NCBI RefSeq assembly: GCF_022129445.1
Contig: NZ_JADQAQ010000028.1
Span: 1 to 58,848 of the forward strand
From: Photobacterium sp. Ph5
GTDB lineage: Bacteria; Pseudomonadota; Gammaproteobacteria; Enterobacterales; Vibrionaceae
DNA length: 58,848 nucleotides
Direction: 5' to 3'
Shown here: positions 50,203 through 58,568 of the stretch, piece by piece
Layout: each line of letters starts with the position of its first letter
Position numbering within the stretch: the stretch's first letter is position 1
Translations under genes and position numbers: made by a program
Notes under the pieces: generated by a model
The model's input: the letters and a program-made list of their open reading frames with translations, nothing else
Database searches by the model: none
What the model was told of the DNA's origin: nothing

Positions 50203-51167
50203 TGAATAAATTAACTGTTGTTATGTACCATTATGTAAGAGAAATAAAAGACTCAAGATATCCAGATATAAAAGGGATGGAAGTTGAAGATTTCATAAAA
50301 CAAATTTCTTTTTTTTTGGAAAATTATAATATAGTAAAAATGGAAGATGTTGTTGCGTGTAGTAATGGGATATTAGAACTACCAGTTAATGCTTTATTAT
50401 TAACTTTTGATGATGGTTATGCTGAACATTTTAATTATGTATATCCAATTCTAAAAGAAATGAATATACAGGGGTCTTTTTTTGTTCCAGTAAAACCTGT
50501 TATAGAAAATGAACTTCTAGATGTTAATAAGATACATTTTATACTTGCAAGCATTAATAATATAAATCATCTGGTCTCTGATATTAAAAGTGATATCGAA
50601 TTATATAAAAATAAGTATCATCTTAAATCATTTGATGAATATTTTTCTGAATGGGCTATTTCAAATAGATTTGATAATAAAGAGGTTATTTTTATTAAAA
50701 GAATGCTTCAGCATGTATTACCTGAAGAGCTAAGAAATACTCTTTCAAGTAAATATTTCTCTAAATACGTAAAAATAAATGAGAAGTCGTTTGCGAAAGA
50801 ACTTTACATGAATACCTATCAATTAAAACAACTTATTCGTGATGGTATGCACGTTGGATGCCATGGTTACGATCATTACTGTTGGAATAAATTAGATGAG
50901 AAAAGTCTTCAAGTTGAAATTATGAAATCAAAAGAATTTTTATTATCGTTAGGGTGTAATATGCAGAAATGGACAGCTTGTTATCCTTATGGTTCATTTA
51001 GTGATGATGTTGCTTCAGAACTTTTAGTTCAGAACTGTAAGTTAGCATTTACAACAGAAGTTAAAATGGTTGATATTGATAATGATAATAAATTATTATA
51101 TGCCAGATTGGATGCAAATGACTTTCCACCAAAATCGGATAATTATAAAAAATATTTAAATGGTTAG
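50202..51167 (+). CDS. Polysaccharide deacetylase family protein
   Basis: A 321-residue NodB-homology protein. Motif 1 is LLTFDDGYAEHF (about residues 67-78, Asp-Asp metal/base pair), motif 2 GMHVGCHGYDHYCW (about 217-230, the H-x3-H metal pair is CHGYDHY), and motif 3 ACYPYGSFSDDV (about 262-273). No signal peptide is visible, so it may act on a cytoplasmic or lipid-linked sugar. It begins at ATG overlapping the preceding TAA and ends the rightward operon; no terminator is visible before the leftward element that follows. Confidence 0.88.
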   Translation: MNKLTVVMYHYVREIKDSRYPDIKGMEVEDFIKQISFFLENYNIVKMEDVVACSNGILELPVNALLLTFDDGYAEHFNYVYPILKEMNIQGSFFVPVKPVIENELLDVNKIHFILASINNINHLVSDIKSDIELYKNKYHLKSFDEYFSEWAISNRFDNKEVIFIKRMLQHVLPEELRNTLSSKYFSKYVKINEKSFAKELYMNTYQLKQLIRDGMHVGCHGYDHYCWNKLDEKSLQVEIMKSKEFLLSLGCNMQKWTACYPYGSFSDDVASELLVQNCKLAFTTEVKMVDIDNDNKLLYARLDANDFPPKSDNYKKYLNG

Positions 51168-51188
51168 GTAATATAAAAGTCAATAGTT

Positions 51189-51207
51189 GTAGATATTAAC
51201 AATCTAC
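51189..51207. other. Possible recombination core site at the element's left edge
   Basis: GTAGAT-ATTAACA-ATCTAC, two six-base arms separated by seven bases, the layout of tyrosine-recombinase core sites. It overlaps the integrase stop codon (51204-51206). No second copy is obvious near 55.8-56.0 kb. TCAATAGT occurs at about 51180-51187 and 55883-55890, which may be chance. Confidence 0.3.
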
Positions 51208-52325
51208 TGTTTTTGCCTTTTAAATGTATGAGGCGCGTAAACATCAAATAATAACCGTGTATTACTGTGGCCGAGCATTTGTGAAACGTACAATGGATTT
51301 TCATGGGCTGCTAAATGCAGCACCGCCGCAGTATGGCGGGTTTCATAAGGGCGACGTGTTTTTAAATTGGCTTTTTTAAGTGTTGGGTGCCAAATATCTT
51401 TACCTATTTTACGGGTATCCAGTGGCTCGCCAGCATCATTGGTAAACAGAAAATCGTCAGGCTCGGATAACGTTGCGGTAATACGTTCAAGAGACGATGA
51501 TAAAATATCATTGATAGGTAAATCGCGGCGAGATTTCGGGGTTTTCACATCGGTGATTTCACCATTCACCACATTTTGACGGACTTTAATTAAGCGGTGA
51601 TCAAAATCAATATGCTTAAGTTGAAGGCCGTGCACTTCACAACTTCTCATCCCCGTCATAAAACGCAGTAGAAAATAGTCATACCATGCAGGTTCGACAT
51701 AATCTAAAAAGCGTTTTACTTCTTGTAATGTCATCGGCGAACTATCGGCTTTTTGCTCTCGCAATGCGCGATAACGTGAAAAGGGATAATCAAATTTAAA
51801 TTCTTCTGCCGCCACAATCATGATTGAAATTAATGGCCACAAAATATTATTAACACGTGCATTCGATAATGTGCGGCTGCCATCTTCTTTTTCCATCTCG
51901 GTTAGTTGCTGGCGAAATTGATCTAATTGGTTTAAATAAATTTCATTGATTAAAGTATTACCAAAAAACGGGATCAAATAATGGTGAACGTTACGCTCAA
52001 CGGTTTTGTGGTAGCTGTTTTTCCATTTTGGGGCTTGTTGCGCTAACCACTTCTTCGCAAAATCATCAAAGTAGGGATAAAAACGATCAGGGTATTTGTC
52101 TCGCTGTAATTGCTCAAACAATTCAACCTTTTTACTGTCAGGAAAGTAATCACGGTATTGAAAGGAGTTTAAATCAATTTCCGCATTGATTTGTTTAATG
52201 GTCGCTTTTGCAATTTTGAGATTTTTTGGTGTTGCAGGCATGCCTGAGGTTTCACGAAAACGTTCGCCATAAATGTGAATATCGTATTGAATGATCCCAT
52301 TAGGGCGCACTCGAATGTTAGCCAT
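51204..52325 (-). CDS. Tyrosine-type integrase with Arm-binding domain
   Basis: A 373-residue phage-type integrase. From ATG at 52323-52325 it begins MANIRVRPNGIIQYDIHIYG, the DUF3596 N-terminal Arm-DNA-binding motif seen in many island integrases. A SAM-like core-binding domain (about 80-190) and catalytic domain follow, with Arg in LRFMTGMRSCEVHGL, YETRHTAAVLHLAAH (His-x2-Arg region with Tyr in place of the first His, normal for this subfamily), LGHSNTRLL and the nucleophile Tyr in LFDVYAPH. The frame extends upstream to 52469, inside the previous gene, but the start given matches the family. It is the last gene of the leftward block. Confidence 0.9.
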   Translation of the reverse strand: MANIRVRPNGIIQYDIHIYGERFRETSGMPATPKNLKIAKATIKQINAEIDLNSFQYRDYFPDSKKVELFEQLQRDKYPDRFYPYFDDFAKKWLAQQAPKWKNSYHKTVERNVHHYLIPFFGNTLINEIYLNQLDQFRQQLTEMEKEDGSRTLSNARVNNILWPLISIMIVAAEEFKFDYPFSRYRALREQKADSSPMTLQEVKRFLDYVEPAWYDYFLLRFMTGMRSCEVHGLQLKHIDFDHRLIKVRQNVVNGEITDVKTPKSRRDLPINDILSSSLERITATLSEPDDFLFTNDAGEPLDTRKIGKDIWHPTLKKANLKTRRPYETRHTAAVLHLAAHENPLYVSQMLGHSNTRLLFDVYAPHTFKRQKQ

Positions 52326-52347
52326 ATCAAGTCTCCATTGAATAGAT

Positions 52348-53667
52348 CTACCCATATCCAATGGACTTAGATACACTAAGACCATCGGCTGGGCCTTCCT
52401 TAAACGTCGGGGCAGCCGATACGAGGCGATACACCTCGATTGCCCAATCCATGAGCGCCTCGTGATCACAGGCCTCGATATAAGAAAGCGGATAGTCTTC
52501 GAGTTGATGGTATATACGAGTGTATTTACGAATACTGTCGAACTGTAATGATGTCGCTCTTACACCACCAAATTGAATTAAATCATAGGTAAAGTAATAC
52601 ATAACATGGGCAATAATATTGTCGTGAAACCGTGGTGGTGGCGTTGCAAATTGGGTGTTTAAAATATGCTGCCATTGAGAAGAAAGCTGGTTTTTAATGG
52701 CGTTGATTAGTGCCAGGTGTGGCCAACGTTCAACTTTATTGGCTGCAAAGGTGTGGTAGGCAGGCGCTATCCAATCTTGATCATAAATCTGCTTAATGTG
52801 TTGTTCATACTGTGGGTGAGGTCGCTGTGGAATAAAGGCAACATGACGATGTGGCTGACTGATATCTAATAGTAGCGCACAAGGAAATTGGTATTGCACC
52901 AGCCAAATTTGTTGAAAACAATGTTGCCATTGCGCCGCATTTCTTGAGGCAAGATAAAACGGTGTCCGTGATAGCAATTGATCCAGTGCGTGATGCAACG
53001 TTTTGAGCGTTATCTTATCTGGCTCACTATTAAAGTAGTTGATTAACAACCGACAGCTAAACGGGGTTAATGCATAACGCGTAAAATAGGATGGCTGTTG
53101 TGGGTGCTGTGCTGCGGGAGTCTGGTGCTGGACGACAAGCGTGAGTTGATTATCAAAGAGCTCAATACTGGCTGGCTCATTTAAAACCTCAGCCCAGTAG
53201 CGCAATGATAGTGGTGCGACTTCAATACTCAATGCCAGCGCAATAAAACCAATGTTGAGCTCTGGGCGATCCTGCAAAAAGATCGGTTTGTATTCTTGGT
53301 AAGCCTGATACAGTGCTGATGCATCATGCGCTTGTAGGCTGATGAGTTGCATCCACGCTAATTGGGTATCGTGAAAACGTTTAAGCTCGGGCTCTGGCAG
53401 TTGCCATGCACAATGTTGATGTAAGTAAAATAACACATTATCAACGTCCCGTAGTAAATGCCGTTGCTTGCCTGTTGGAATGGTCGTGATTGTTTTTTTT
53501 ATGCTTTGCAGCTCTGCCATTGTCATGCTGCGATCTGAACGAGGTGTTTTGTTGATCAGATCAATAATGTATTGAATAAATTCTTTATTTTCACAAGCTA
53601 ATCCCTGCTGAGAATGACTATTTATGATCTCGTCGCTCACTGATTTTAGTGTCATATTTTCTAGCAT
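52348..53667 (-). CDS. Unknown protein of the recombinase block
   Basis: A 439-residue soluble protein, rich in His and Gln, with no recognisable catalytic motif. It begins three bases after the stop of the upstream recombinase gene and ends 22 bases before the integrase start, so it is clearly in the same transcript. Features are a possible helical N-terminus, a Gln/His-rich middle (VQHQTPAAQHPQQPSYF), and a C-terminal helical region (QFDSIRKYTRIYHQLEDYPLSY). It is likely an accessory DNA-binding or recombination factor; this is inference from position only. Confidence 0.6.
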   Translation of the reverse strand: MLENMTLKSVSDEIINSHSQQGLACENKEFIQYIIDLINKTPRSDRSMTMAELQSIKKTITTIPTGKQRHLLRDVDNVLFYLHQHCAWQLPEPELKRFHDTQLAWMQLISLQAHDASALYQAYQEYKPIFLQDRPELNIGFIALALSIEVAPLSLRYWAEVLNEPASIELFDNQLTLVVQHQTPAAQHPQQPSYFTRYALTPFSCRLLINYFNSEPDKITLKTLHHALDQLLSRTPFYLASRNAAQWQHCFQQIWLVQYQFPCALLLDISQPHRHVAFIPQRPHPQYEQHIKQIYDQDWIAPAYHTFAANKVERWPHLALINAIKNQLSSQWQHILNTQFATPPPRFHDNIIAHVMYYFTYDLIQFGGVRATSLQFDSIRKYTRIYHQLEDYPLSYIEACDHEALMDWAIEVYRLVSAAPTFKEGPADGLSVSKSIGYG

Positions 53668-53670
53668 CGA

Positions 53671-54813
53671 TCATTCCTGTAAAAGATGAGTATGTGAAAA
53701 AGAAAATAACGTGGTGCTATCTAGACTGAAATACAATTTTTCCGGAAGCGGATTTAAAAACTCTAATAAGATTTTTTTGTTGATGGGAAAACATTGATCG
53801 CTGCCAAGGTGCTCACCAAAGGAGGAATGTCCCATTAGACGATCAATGTGCTGTGTTGTGAGCTGCGGATTGGTCGATGTTAGTGCCTGTTGCGCAAAGG
53901 TATGACGTAAACAATAAGGCACGATTTTTTTTACATTACTGCTCTTATAAGGCCAATGCTGGTGCATAAATTGACGCATACTGCGGGCATTAAGAGGCTG
54001 GGGCTGATTGTTTTCATCAAATAAAAACCATAAAAATGGCGATGAGGCATGGCTACCAAGTTGGGTCAATAAATTCTGTTGAATAAGTAGGTAGTACTTG
54101 ATGGCCTCTTGTAAATAATCGCAAAGGTAAAGCGTACGGTAACGGCCTTTATCTGATAGCGTTGATTGCAAAGTGCCATAACATCGACGCGTTTCAAGTG
54201 AGATCGCGTGTGTCGGCCTTGCGCCTGTTAACATCAAAAACTGAAACGCGAGTTGATAGGTTAATGCATTGTAATAGGCCTTTAATTGGGTCTTTGTCGT
54301 GACCTTAGCAACGGTATGTTGTTTGACGTTATTATCAAGCGCCAGAAAAAAAGTCCGTACATCATCTAAAGGTAAGGCGCGATTTGATCCCACCCAAAGC
54401 GTGGGTAATTCGATATATTGATAACCGTGATCATTAGGGTTTTTTCGACGTTCAAAAACAACGATTTTTCCTACCGTGGTTAAATACGCAGGTAACATCA
54501 CTTTTGTATTTAATAATAGTGAAAGATGATGATGTGCGCTATCTATCGCGAGATTAATGCGATAACGACTTGCTGTTTGGACGATGCGCTCTAAATACTC
54601 ATTGTGTGCTTTAAAAATTTTATAGCGGATCTGATCACTGCTTTCCCGTTGGTAGGCAGTTGCGCTGCGATGATGCAACGTTTTATTCCCTAACAAGACT
54701 GATTTTGCCGACGTTGAGAGATAGGGACAACGTTGAGCCATGATCGTGAAATAGCGAAAAAAGACATCTTTCTTAGGCGACCATACTGCGCGCACAGCTT
54801 GGGTGTTTTCCAT
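53671..54813 (-). CDS. Tyrosine-recombinase-like protein lacking a clear nucleophile
   Basis: A 380-residue protein with tyrosine recombinase catalytic features: AFQFLMLTGARPTHAISLETRR (first Arg), YCLRHTFAQQALTS (second Arg), and IDRLMGHSSFG. At the expected nucleophile position after MGHSSFGEHLGSDQCF there is no Tyr, so strand cleavage may need a partner. The ATG has no ribosome site and lies right after a 16-bp palindrome. It overlaps the upstream 198-codon ORF by 124 bases in the -1 frame, with a T TTT TTC heptamer in phase at 54756-54762. A -1 shift would produce a 538-residue fusion with that ORF. Confidence 0.72.
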   Translation of the reverse strand: MENTQAVRAVWSPKKDVFFRYFTIMAQRCPYLSTSAKSVLLGNKTLHHRSATAYQRESSDQIRYKIFKAHNEYLERIVQTASRYRINLAIDSAHHHLSLLLNTKVMLPAYLTTVGKIVVFERRKNPNDHGYQYIELPTLWVGSNRALPLDDVRTFFLALDNNVKQHTVAKVTTKTQLKAYYNALTYQLAFQFLMLTGARPTHAISLETRRCYGTLQSTLSDKGRYRTLYLCDYLQEAIKYYLLIQQNLLTQLGSHASSPFLWFLFDENNQPQPLNARSMRQFMHQHWPYKSSNVKKIVPYCLRHTFAQQALTSTNPQLTTQHIDRLMGHSSFGEHLGSDQCFPINKKILLEFLNPLPEKLYFSLDSTTLFSFSHTHLLQE

Positions 54814-55286
54814 GATTTATCGATAAATCGCCACAGTTGCTGTTTAAGCGCGACGTTTAATAACGGCTTTTGCGCTGTTGTGGCGAGCGTTTTAACGTAG
54901 CGGTAGAAAAAATGATTCAGTGCACTAGGGACAGGTTGCCACTGCCAAACAACCCCGGTTGAGGTTGAATAACGTAGGGCATATTCAACCCATGAAATAC
55001 AATTGGTGTAGATAATACGTAGTCGATGTTCGGCACACGCATCTTTACCTGTTACATGCGATAACGACGGAATATCGTCTGCCGCGGTGAGGCTATCGAG
55101 TTGCTGTGTCATCCATAAATAGATAAAGGTGAACAACAATGACTCTTTATCCTTAGCGGTGTGGAATAACCGATTAAAATGAATAATGGCAATCTTCAGG
55201 GTATTAACCACATGCAGGGGATCTGGCGCGATCCCACCACTGTTATTACTTCGATTCTTTTTGGCTATGGCTGCTTGAAATCTCAT
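54690..55286 (-). CDS. N-terminal ORF of split recombinase (unknown)
   Basis: A 198-residue ORF in the same leftward unit. It resembles no family I recognise on its own; the segment ALRYSTSTGVVWQWQPV and KQQLWRFIDKSW suggests a helical DNA-binding region such as a SAM-like domain of a recombinase. Its last 24 codons after the in-phase T TTT TTC heptamer (codons 175-177) look unlike the rest (arginine/serine-rich, ending QRRQNQSC), while the overlapping frame reads into the recombinase. I infer that the real product may be a -1 frameshift fusion. Confidence 0.6.
   Translation of the reverse strand: MRFQAAIAKKNRSNNSGGIAPDPLHVVNTLKIAIIHFNRLFHTAKDKESLLFTFIYLWMTQQLDSLTAADDIPSLSHVTGKDACAEHRLRIIYTNCISWVEYALRYSTSTGVVWQWQPVPSALNHFFYRYVKTLATTAQKPLLNVALKQQLWRFIDKSWKTPKLCAQYGRLRKMSFFAISRSWLNVVPISQRRQNQSC
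54756..54762 (-). promoter_or_regulatory. Candidate -1 ribosomal frameshift heptamer
   Basis: On the minus strand T TTT TTC is in phase with the 198-codon ORF (codons TCT TTT TTC starting at 54764). A -1 slip of both tRNAs re-reads TTT TTT and continues CGC TAT TTC ACG, exactly the 380-residue recombinase frame. I see no strong stimulatory stem or upstream ribosome site by eye. Confidence 0.5.
54814..54829. repeat. 16-bp perfect palindrome
   Basis: GATTTATCGATAAATC reads the same on both strands and abuts the recombinase ATG (54811-54813) while lying inside the upstream ORF. It could be a protein-binding site or recombination-related core. Confidence 0.7.
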
Positions 55287-55300
55287 CCTGACCTCTCGAC

Positions 55301-55777
55301 TTAGTGGCGAATTGCAGACGGTGAAGTATTGGCAATGACAGCCAGTTTTCGTTTAGAAGGCATAGATTTTAGATATTGTTTAGCTAATTGGTGACGTTTT
55401 GAGAGGTTATGTAATGCTTTCGTTTGAAGCCCGTGATGCAGACTTGGCGCAATAAAGCTCAATGTTTGGATGATGGATTCAGCGTCTTCGAAGGGATAAA
55501 TAAGCAGTTGGACTTGCAATGTTGACGCATGAGGATGCTGCTGGATAAAGAAAAAATCAGCAGCTGGTGAAAGCAAATAATACTGAGCGGTTTTATTGGG
55601 ATGAGGTACAACAGAAAGTGTCATTTGCTCAAGTAAACGACTTATTTCTTGATCAGATAGGCAAGATAACTGTGTTTGTTTGGTTAGAGGATAATAATCA
55701 TCTTTTATCACTTGTTCTAAAAGTGGGTGATAAGATAATTCTAATGTTCGAAGCGCGATCATTTTTCTATTTGGCAT
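55301..55777 (-). CDS. First gene of the recombinase block, unknown
   Basis: A 158-residue protein with no recognised domain. The start may be 55777 or the ATG five codons on (MIALRTLELSYHPLLEQV). The middle part has QYYLLSPAADFFFIQQH and YPFEDAESIIQTLSFIAPSLHHG; the C-terminus ends with SKRKLAVIANTSPSAIRH, which looks like part of a helix-turn-helix recognition segment. It lies 14 bases upstream of the next ORF, so it is the promoter-proximal gene of the five-gene unit and may be its regulator or a small accessory recombination protein. Confidence 0.55.
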   Translation of the reverse strand: MPNRKMIALRTLELSYHPLLEQVIKDDYYPLTKQTQLSCLSDQEISRLLEQMTLSVVPHPNKTAQYYLLSPAADFFFIQQHPHASTLQVQLLIYPFEDAESIIQTLSFIAPSLHHGLQTKALHNLSKRHQLAKQYLKSMPSKRKLAVIANTSPSAIRH

Positions 55778-56072
55778 GTTTGATTGCTCATCTATTTATA
55801 TCTGATTTAAAAACAGTGATATGTTTTTATTTAAGTTGGTTAGGCTACTTACTAATAGGATTGCTGTGTTTGTTCTGAATACTCAATAGTATGCATGCAA
55901 ATAAATGTCTATCTTTCGATCATACATCTACGGATTAAGTGCAAATTATTACATTACATAAATAAAAGTGAGAGATATCTCCATAATAAAGATAAATATT
56001 GTTGATTGGCGTTCGAAATGAATCGTGTTAAAACGAGAATTTTTATCTCAAAAATACAGTAGGGTTGTGGCA
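55778..56072. other. Spacer between recombinase block and rffG-like gene
   Basis: A 295-base AT-rich stretch. On the + strand a hydrophobic open stretch (ACLIAHLFISDLKTVICFYL, then a second helix-like piece, ending 55878) lacks its own start and could be the tail of a gene cut by the insertion, or chance. The rest should contain the promoter of the block (leftward) and of the dehydratase (rightward). Confidence 0.4.
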
Positions 56073-57098
56073 GTGAAAATCCTAATAACAGGTGGTGCTG
56101 GATTCATTGGTTCAGCGGTTGTTCGCCACGTGATAGAAAATACACCTCATCAAGTGATGAACATAGACAAGCTCACGTATGCTGGCAATTTAGCATCACT
56201 TGAATGTGTCAGTGATGATGACAGGTACAGTTTTGAGCGGGTAGATATCACTAACCGGATTGAGATTGAGCGTGTTTTTTCTCAGTATCAGCCAGATGCT
56301 GTGATGCATTTAGCAGCAGAAAGTCATGTGGATCGCTCGATTGATGGGCCTGCGGCATTTATTGAAACTAACGTGATTGGAACATATGTGTTACTGGATG
56401 TGGCAAGACACTATTTTTCTGCACTTTCTGATACTCGTCGTAAGCAGTTTCGGTTTATTAATGTATCAACCGATGAAGTTTATGGCGATCTTTCACCACA
56501 AGCGAAGCCGTTTACTGAAACCTCACCCTATCAACCCTCGAGTCCTTACTCGGCATCAAAAGCATCAAGCGATCATCTAGTTAGGGCATGGCACCGCACT
56601 TATGGTTTGCCTGTTGTTGTCACCAATTGTTCAAACAATTATGGCGCGTATCAATACCCTGAAAAGCTGATCCCCGTAGTGATATCAAATGCCTTAGCAG
56701 GAAAACCACTTCCTATTTATGGCAACGGTCTGCAAGTGCGTGACTGGTTGTATGTTGATGATCATGCTAAAGCATTGGTAACAGTGGTGGAGAAGGGAAA
56801 AGTCGGTGAGACGTATAATATTGGCGGTAACAATGAACAAACCAATATGGCTGTTGTTCATGCTATCTGCGATGTATTGGAGATCTTAGTGCCTAATAAA
56901 CCGCAAGGGATTAAGGCATACCGTGATTTGATCACTTATGTGGATGATCGCCCTGGTCATGATAAACGTTATGCGATTGATGCATCCAAAATTTCACAAG
57001 AACTGGGCTGGGCTCCACAAGAGAGTTTTGAATCGGGGTTGAGGAAAACAGTCGAATGGTATTTAGCTAATCCATCATGGCAGCTAACCATGCAATAG
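56073..57098 (+). CDS. dTDP-glucose 4,6-dehydratase
   Basis: A 341-residue extended SDR enzyme (RmlB/RffG class). From the GTG at 56073 it starts [20 protein letters not shown]. Active-site motifs are [22 protein letters not shown] (Thr-Asp-Glu) and [20 protein letters not shown] (Tyr-x3-Lys), then [17 protein letters not shown] and [13 protein letters not shown] precedes the GTG; the upstream in-frame extension to 56025 is unsupported. The usual partners rmlA, rmlC and rmlD are absent, so it is an orphan or remnant of a larger sugar pathway that may be elsewhere. Confidence 0.92.
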   Translation: MKILITGGAGFIGSAVVRHVIENTPHQVMNIDKLTYAGNLASLECVSDDDRYSFERVDITNRIEIERVFSQYQPDAVMHLAAESHVDRSIDGPAAFIETNVIGTYVLLDVARHYFSALSDTRRKQFRFINVSTDEVYGDLSPQAKPFTETSPYQPSSPYSASKASSDHLVRAWHRTYGLPVVVTNCSNNYGAYQYPEKLIPVVISNALAGKPLPIYGNGLQVRDWLYVDDHAKALVTVVEKGKVGETYNIGGNNEQTNMAVVHAICDVLEILVPNKPQGIKAYRDLITYVDDRPGHDKRYAIDASKISQELGWAPQESFESGLRKTVEWYLANPSWQLTMQ

Positions 57099-57322
57099 CA
57101 GTCGAAGAGTTAAGTTTTCACCAGCAAAGAGTTTGAGCTGTTAGATTGATACTCGTACTGTTGTGTATGAATAGCTGAACTAAAACTGAAAAAAGTGACG
57201 TTTAATCCTAGTCAAATCTGCGTTAATTATTCTTTGTGAGTATAATCACAATTAAATGTAATTTAGGTGGTAGGATTTCACCTACATTATTTCTTCATCG
57301 AATGTTATTTTCAGGACTTGCA

Positions 57323-58513
57323 ATGACAAACACAAATCGCAACCTCCTGACATGGATTAGTTTTTTATCATATGCGCTAACAGGCTCATTGATTATCGTC
57401 ACAGGTATCGTGATGGGGGATATTGCTAAGTACTTCAACTTACCAATATCAAGCATGAGTAACACCTTTACCTTTTTAAATACAGGTATCCTAATCTCCA
57501 TCTTCCTTAATGTATGGTTGATGGAAATTGTGCCGTTAAAACGCCAGCTTATCTTTGGTTTTTGTCTCATGGTCTTGGCGATATTCGGACTGATGTTTGG
57601 GCATAACTTGGCGATTTTTTCTGGCTGCATGTTTGTATTAGGTGTGGTGAGTGGTATCACCATGTCAATTGGTACTTACCTCATTACTCATATCTATGAG
57701 GGTAAGCAGCGCGGCTCACGTCTGCTATTTACCGACTCTTTCTTTAGTATGGCAGGGATGATTTTCCCTATTATTTCAGCTGCGGTTCTGGCGCGTCATC
57801 TTGAGTGGTACTGGGTGTATGTGGCTATCGGTGGCATTTATTTAGCGATTTTTGTGCTGACGTTAATGGCTAAATTCCCTGTATTGGGCAAAAAAGACGA
57901 AGAAGAATTTGAAGTCATCCCTGAAAAAGAGAAATGGGGCCTAGGTGTCGCGTTCTTAGCGATTGCAGCACTGTGCTACATTCTTGGACAGTTAGGTTTT
58001 GTTTCTTGGATCCCTGAATACGCCACCAAAGATTTGGGCATGTCCATAACTGATGCTGGTCAATTGGTGAGTTATTTCTGGGGCGCATACATGATTGGTA
58101 TGTGGGTATTCAGTGCTATCTTGAAAAAGTTTGATTTACAGCGTCTTGTGATGGTGTTATCGGCATTAGCAACAGTACTAATGTACTGGTTTAATAAAGA
58201 TACCGATGCCAAAACATTACTGTATGTAATCTCTATTCTAGGTTTCTTTAGTAGCGCGATTTACACATCGATTATCACGCTAGGCTCACAGCAAACCAAA
58301 GCTGCATCACCGAAGTTGGTTAACTTCATTCTGCTTTGTGGCACCATCGGTACCATGTTGACTTTCGTGGTAACCAGTCCAATCGTAGAGAGCTTTGGTA
58401 CACATGCGGCATTAGTTACTGCGAACGGCTTATATGCTGTGGTATTTGTGATGTGTTTCTTAGTGGGTTTTGTGACTAAGCATCGTATTCACGGCCACGC
58501 AGATGCTGAATAA
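57323..58513 (+). CDS. tsgA: MFS transporter TsgA
   Basis: A 396-residue major facilitator superfamily protein with 12 membrane helices, homologous to E. coli TsgA. From ATG at 57323 it begins [23 protein letters not shown], then [44 protein letters not shown] and [16 protein letters not shown], all family hallmarks. AGGA lies eight bases upstream; the frame open to 57236 is rejected. The substrate is not known; in enterobacteria it lies near the nitrite reductase genes. A terminator follows its stop. Confidence 0.95.
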   Translation: MTNTNRNLLTWISFLSYALTGSLIIVTGIVMGDIAKYFNLPISSMSNTFTFLNTGILISIFLNVWLMEIVPLKRQLIFGFCLMVLAIFGLMFGHNLAIFSGCMFVLGVVSGITMSIGTYLITHIYEGKQRGSRLLFTDSFFSMAGMIFPIISAAVLARHLEWYWVYVAIGGIYLAIFVLTLMAKFPVLGKKDEEEFEVIPEKEKWGLGVAFLAIAALCYILGQLGFVSWIPEYATKDLGMSITDAGQLVSYFWGAYMIGMWVFSAILKKFDLQRLVMVLSALATVLMYWFNKDTDAKTLLYVISILGFFSSAIYTSIITLGSQQTKAASPKLVNFILLCGTIGTMLTFVVTSPIVESFGTHAALVTANGLYAVVFVMCFLVGFVTKHRIHGHADAE

Positions 58514-58537
58514 AATAGGCATTCATTTGAAATAAAC

Positions 58538-58568
58538 AAGCCACTGCAGTTTTACTGTGGTGGCTTTT
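58538..58568 (+). terminator. tsgA terminator
   Basis: AGCCAC(TG)CAG-TTTT-ACTGTGGTGGCT with two mismatched pairs, followed by TTTTTT, 25 bases past the tsgA stop. Confidence 0.85.

Noticed and set aside
55567..55878. 103-codon + strand ORF at the edge of the recombinase block
   Set aside because: Its first two thirds are antisense to the 158-residue gene. Only its hydrophobic tail after 55778 might be a gene remnant, which I mention but do not annotate as a gene.
55950..56020. Second copy of the candidate attachment site
   Set aside because: TATTGTTGATT resembles the left core only over about eight bases in inverse orientation; too weak to claim.
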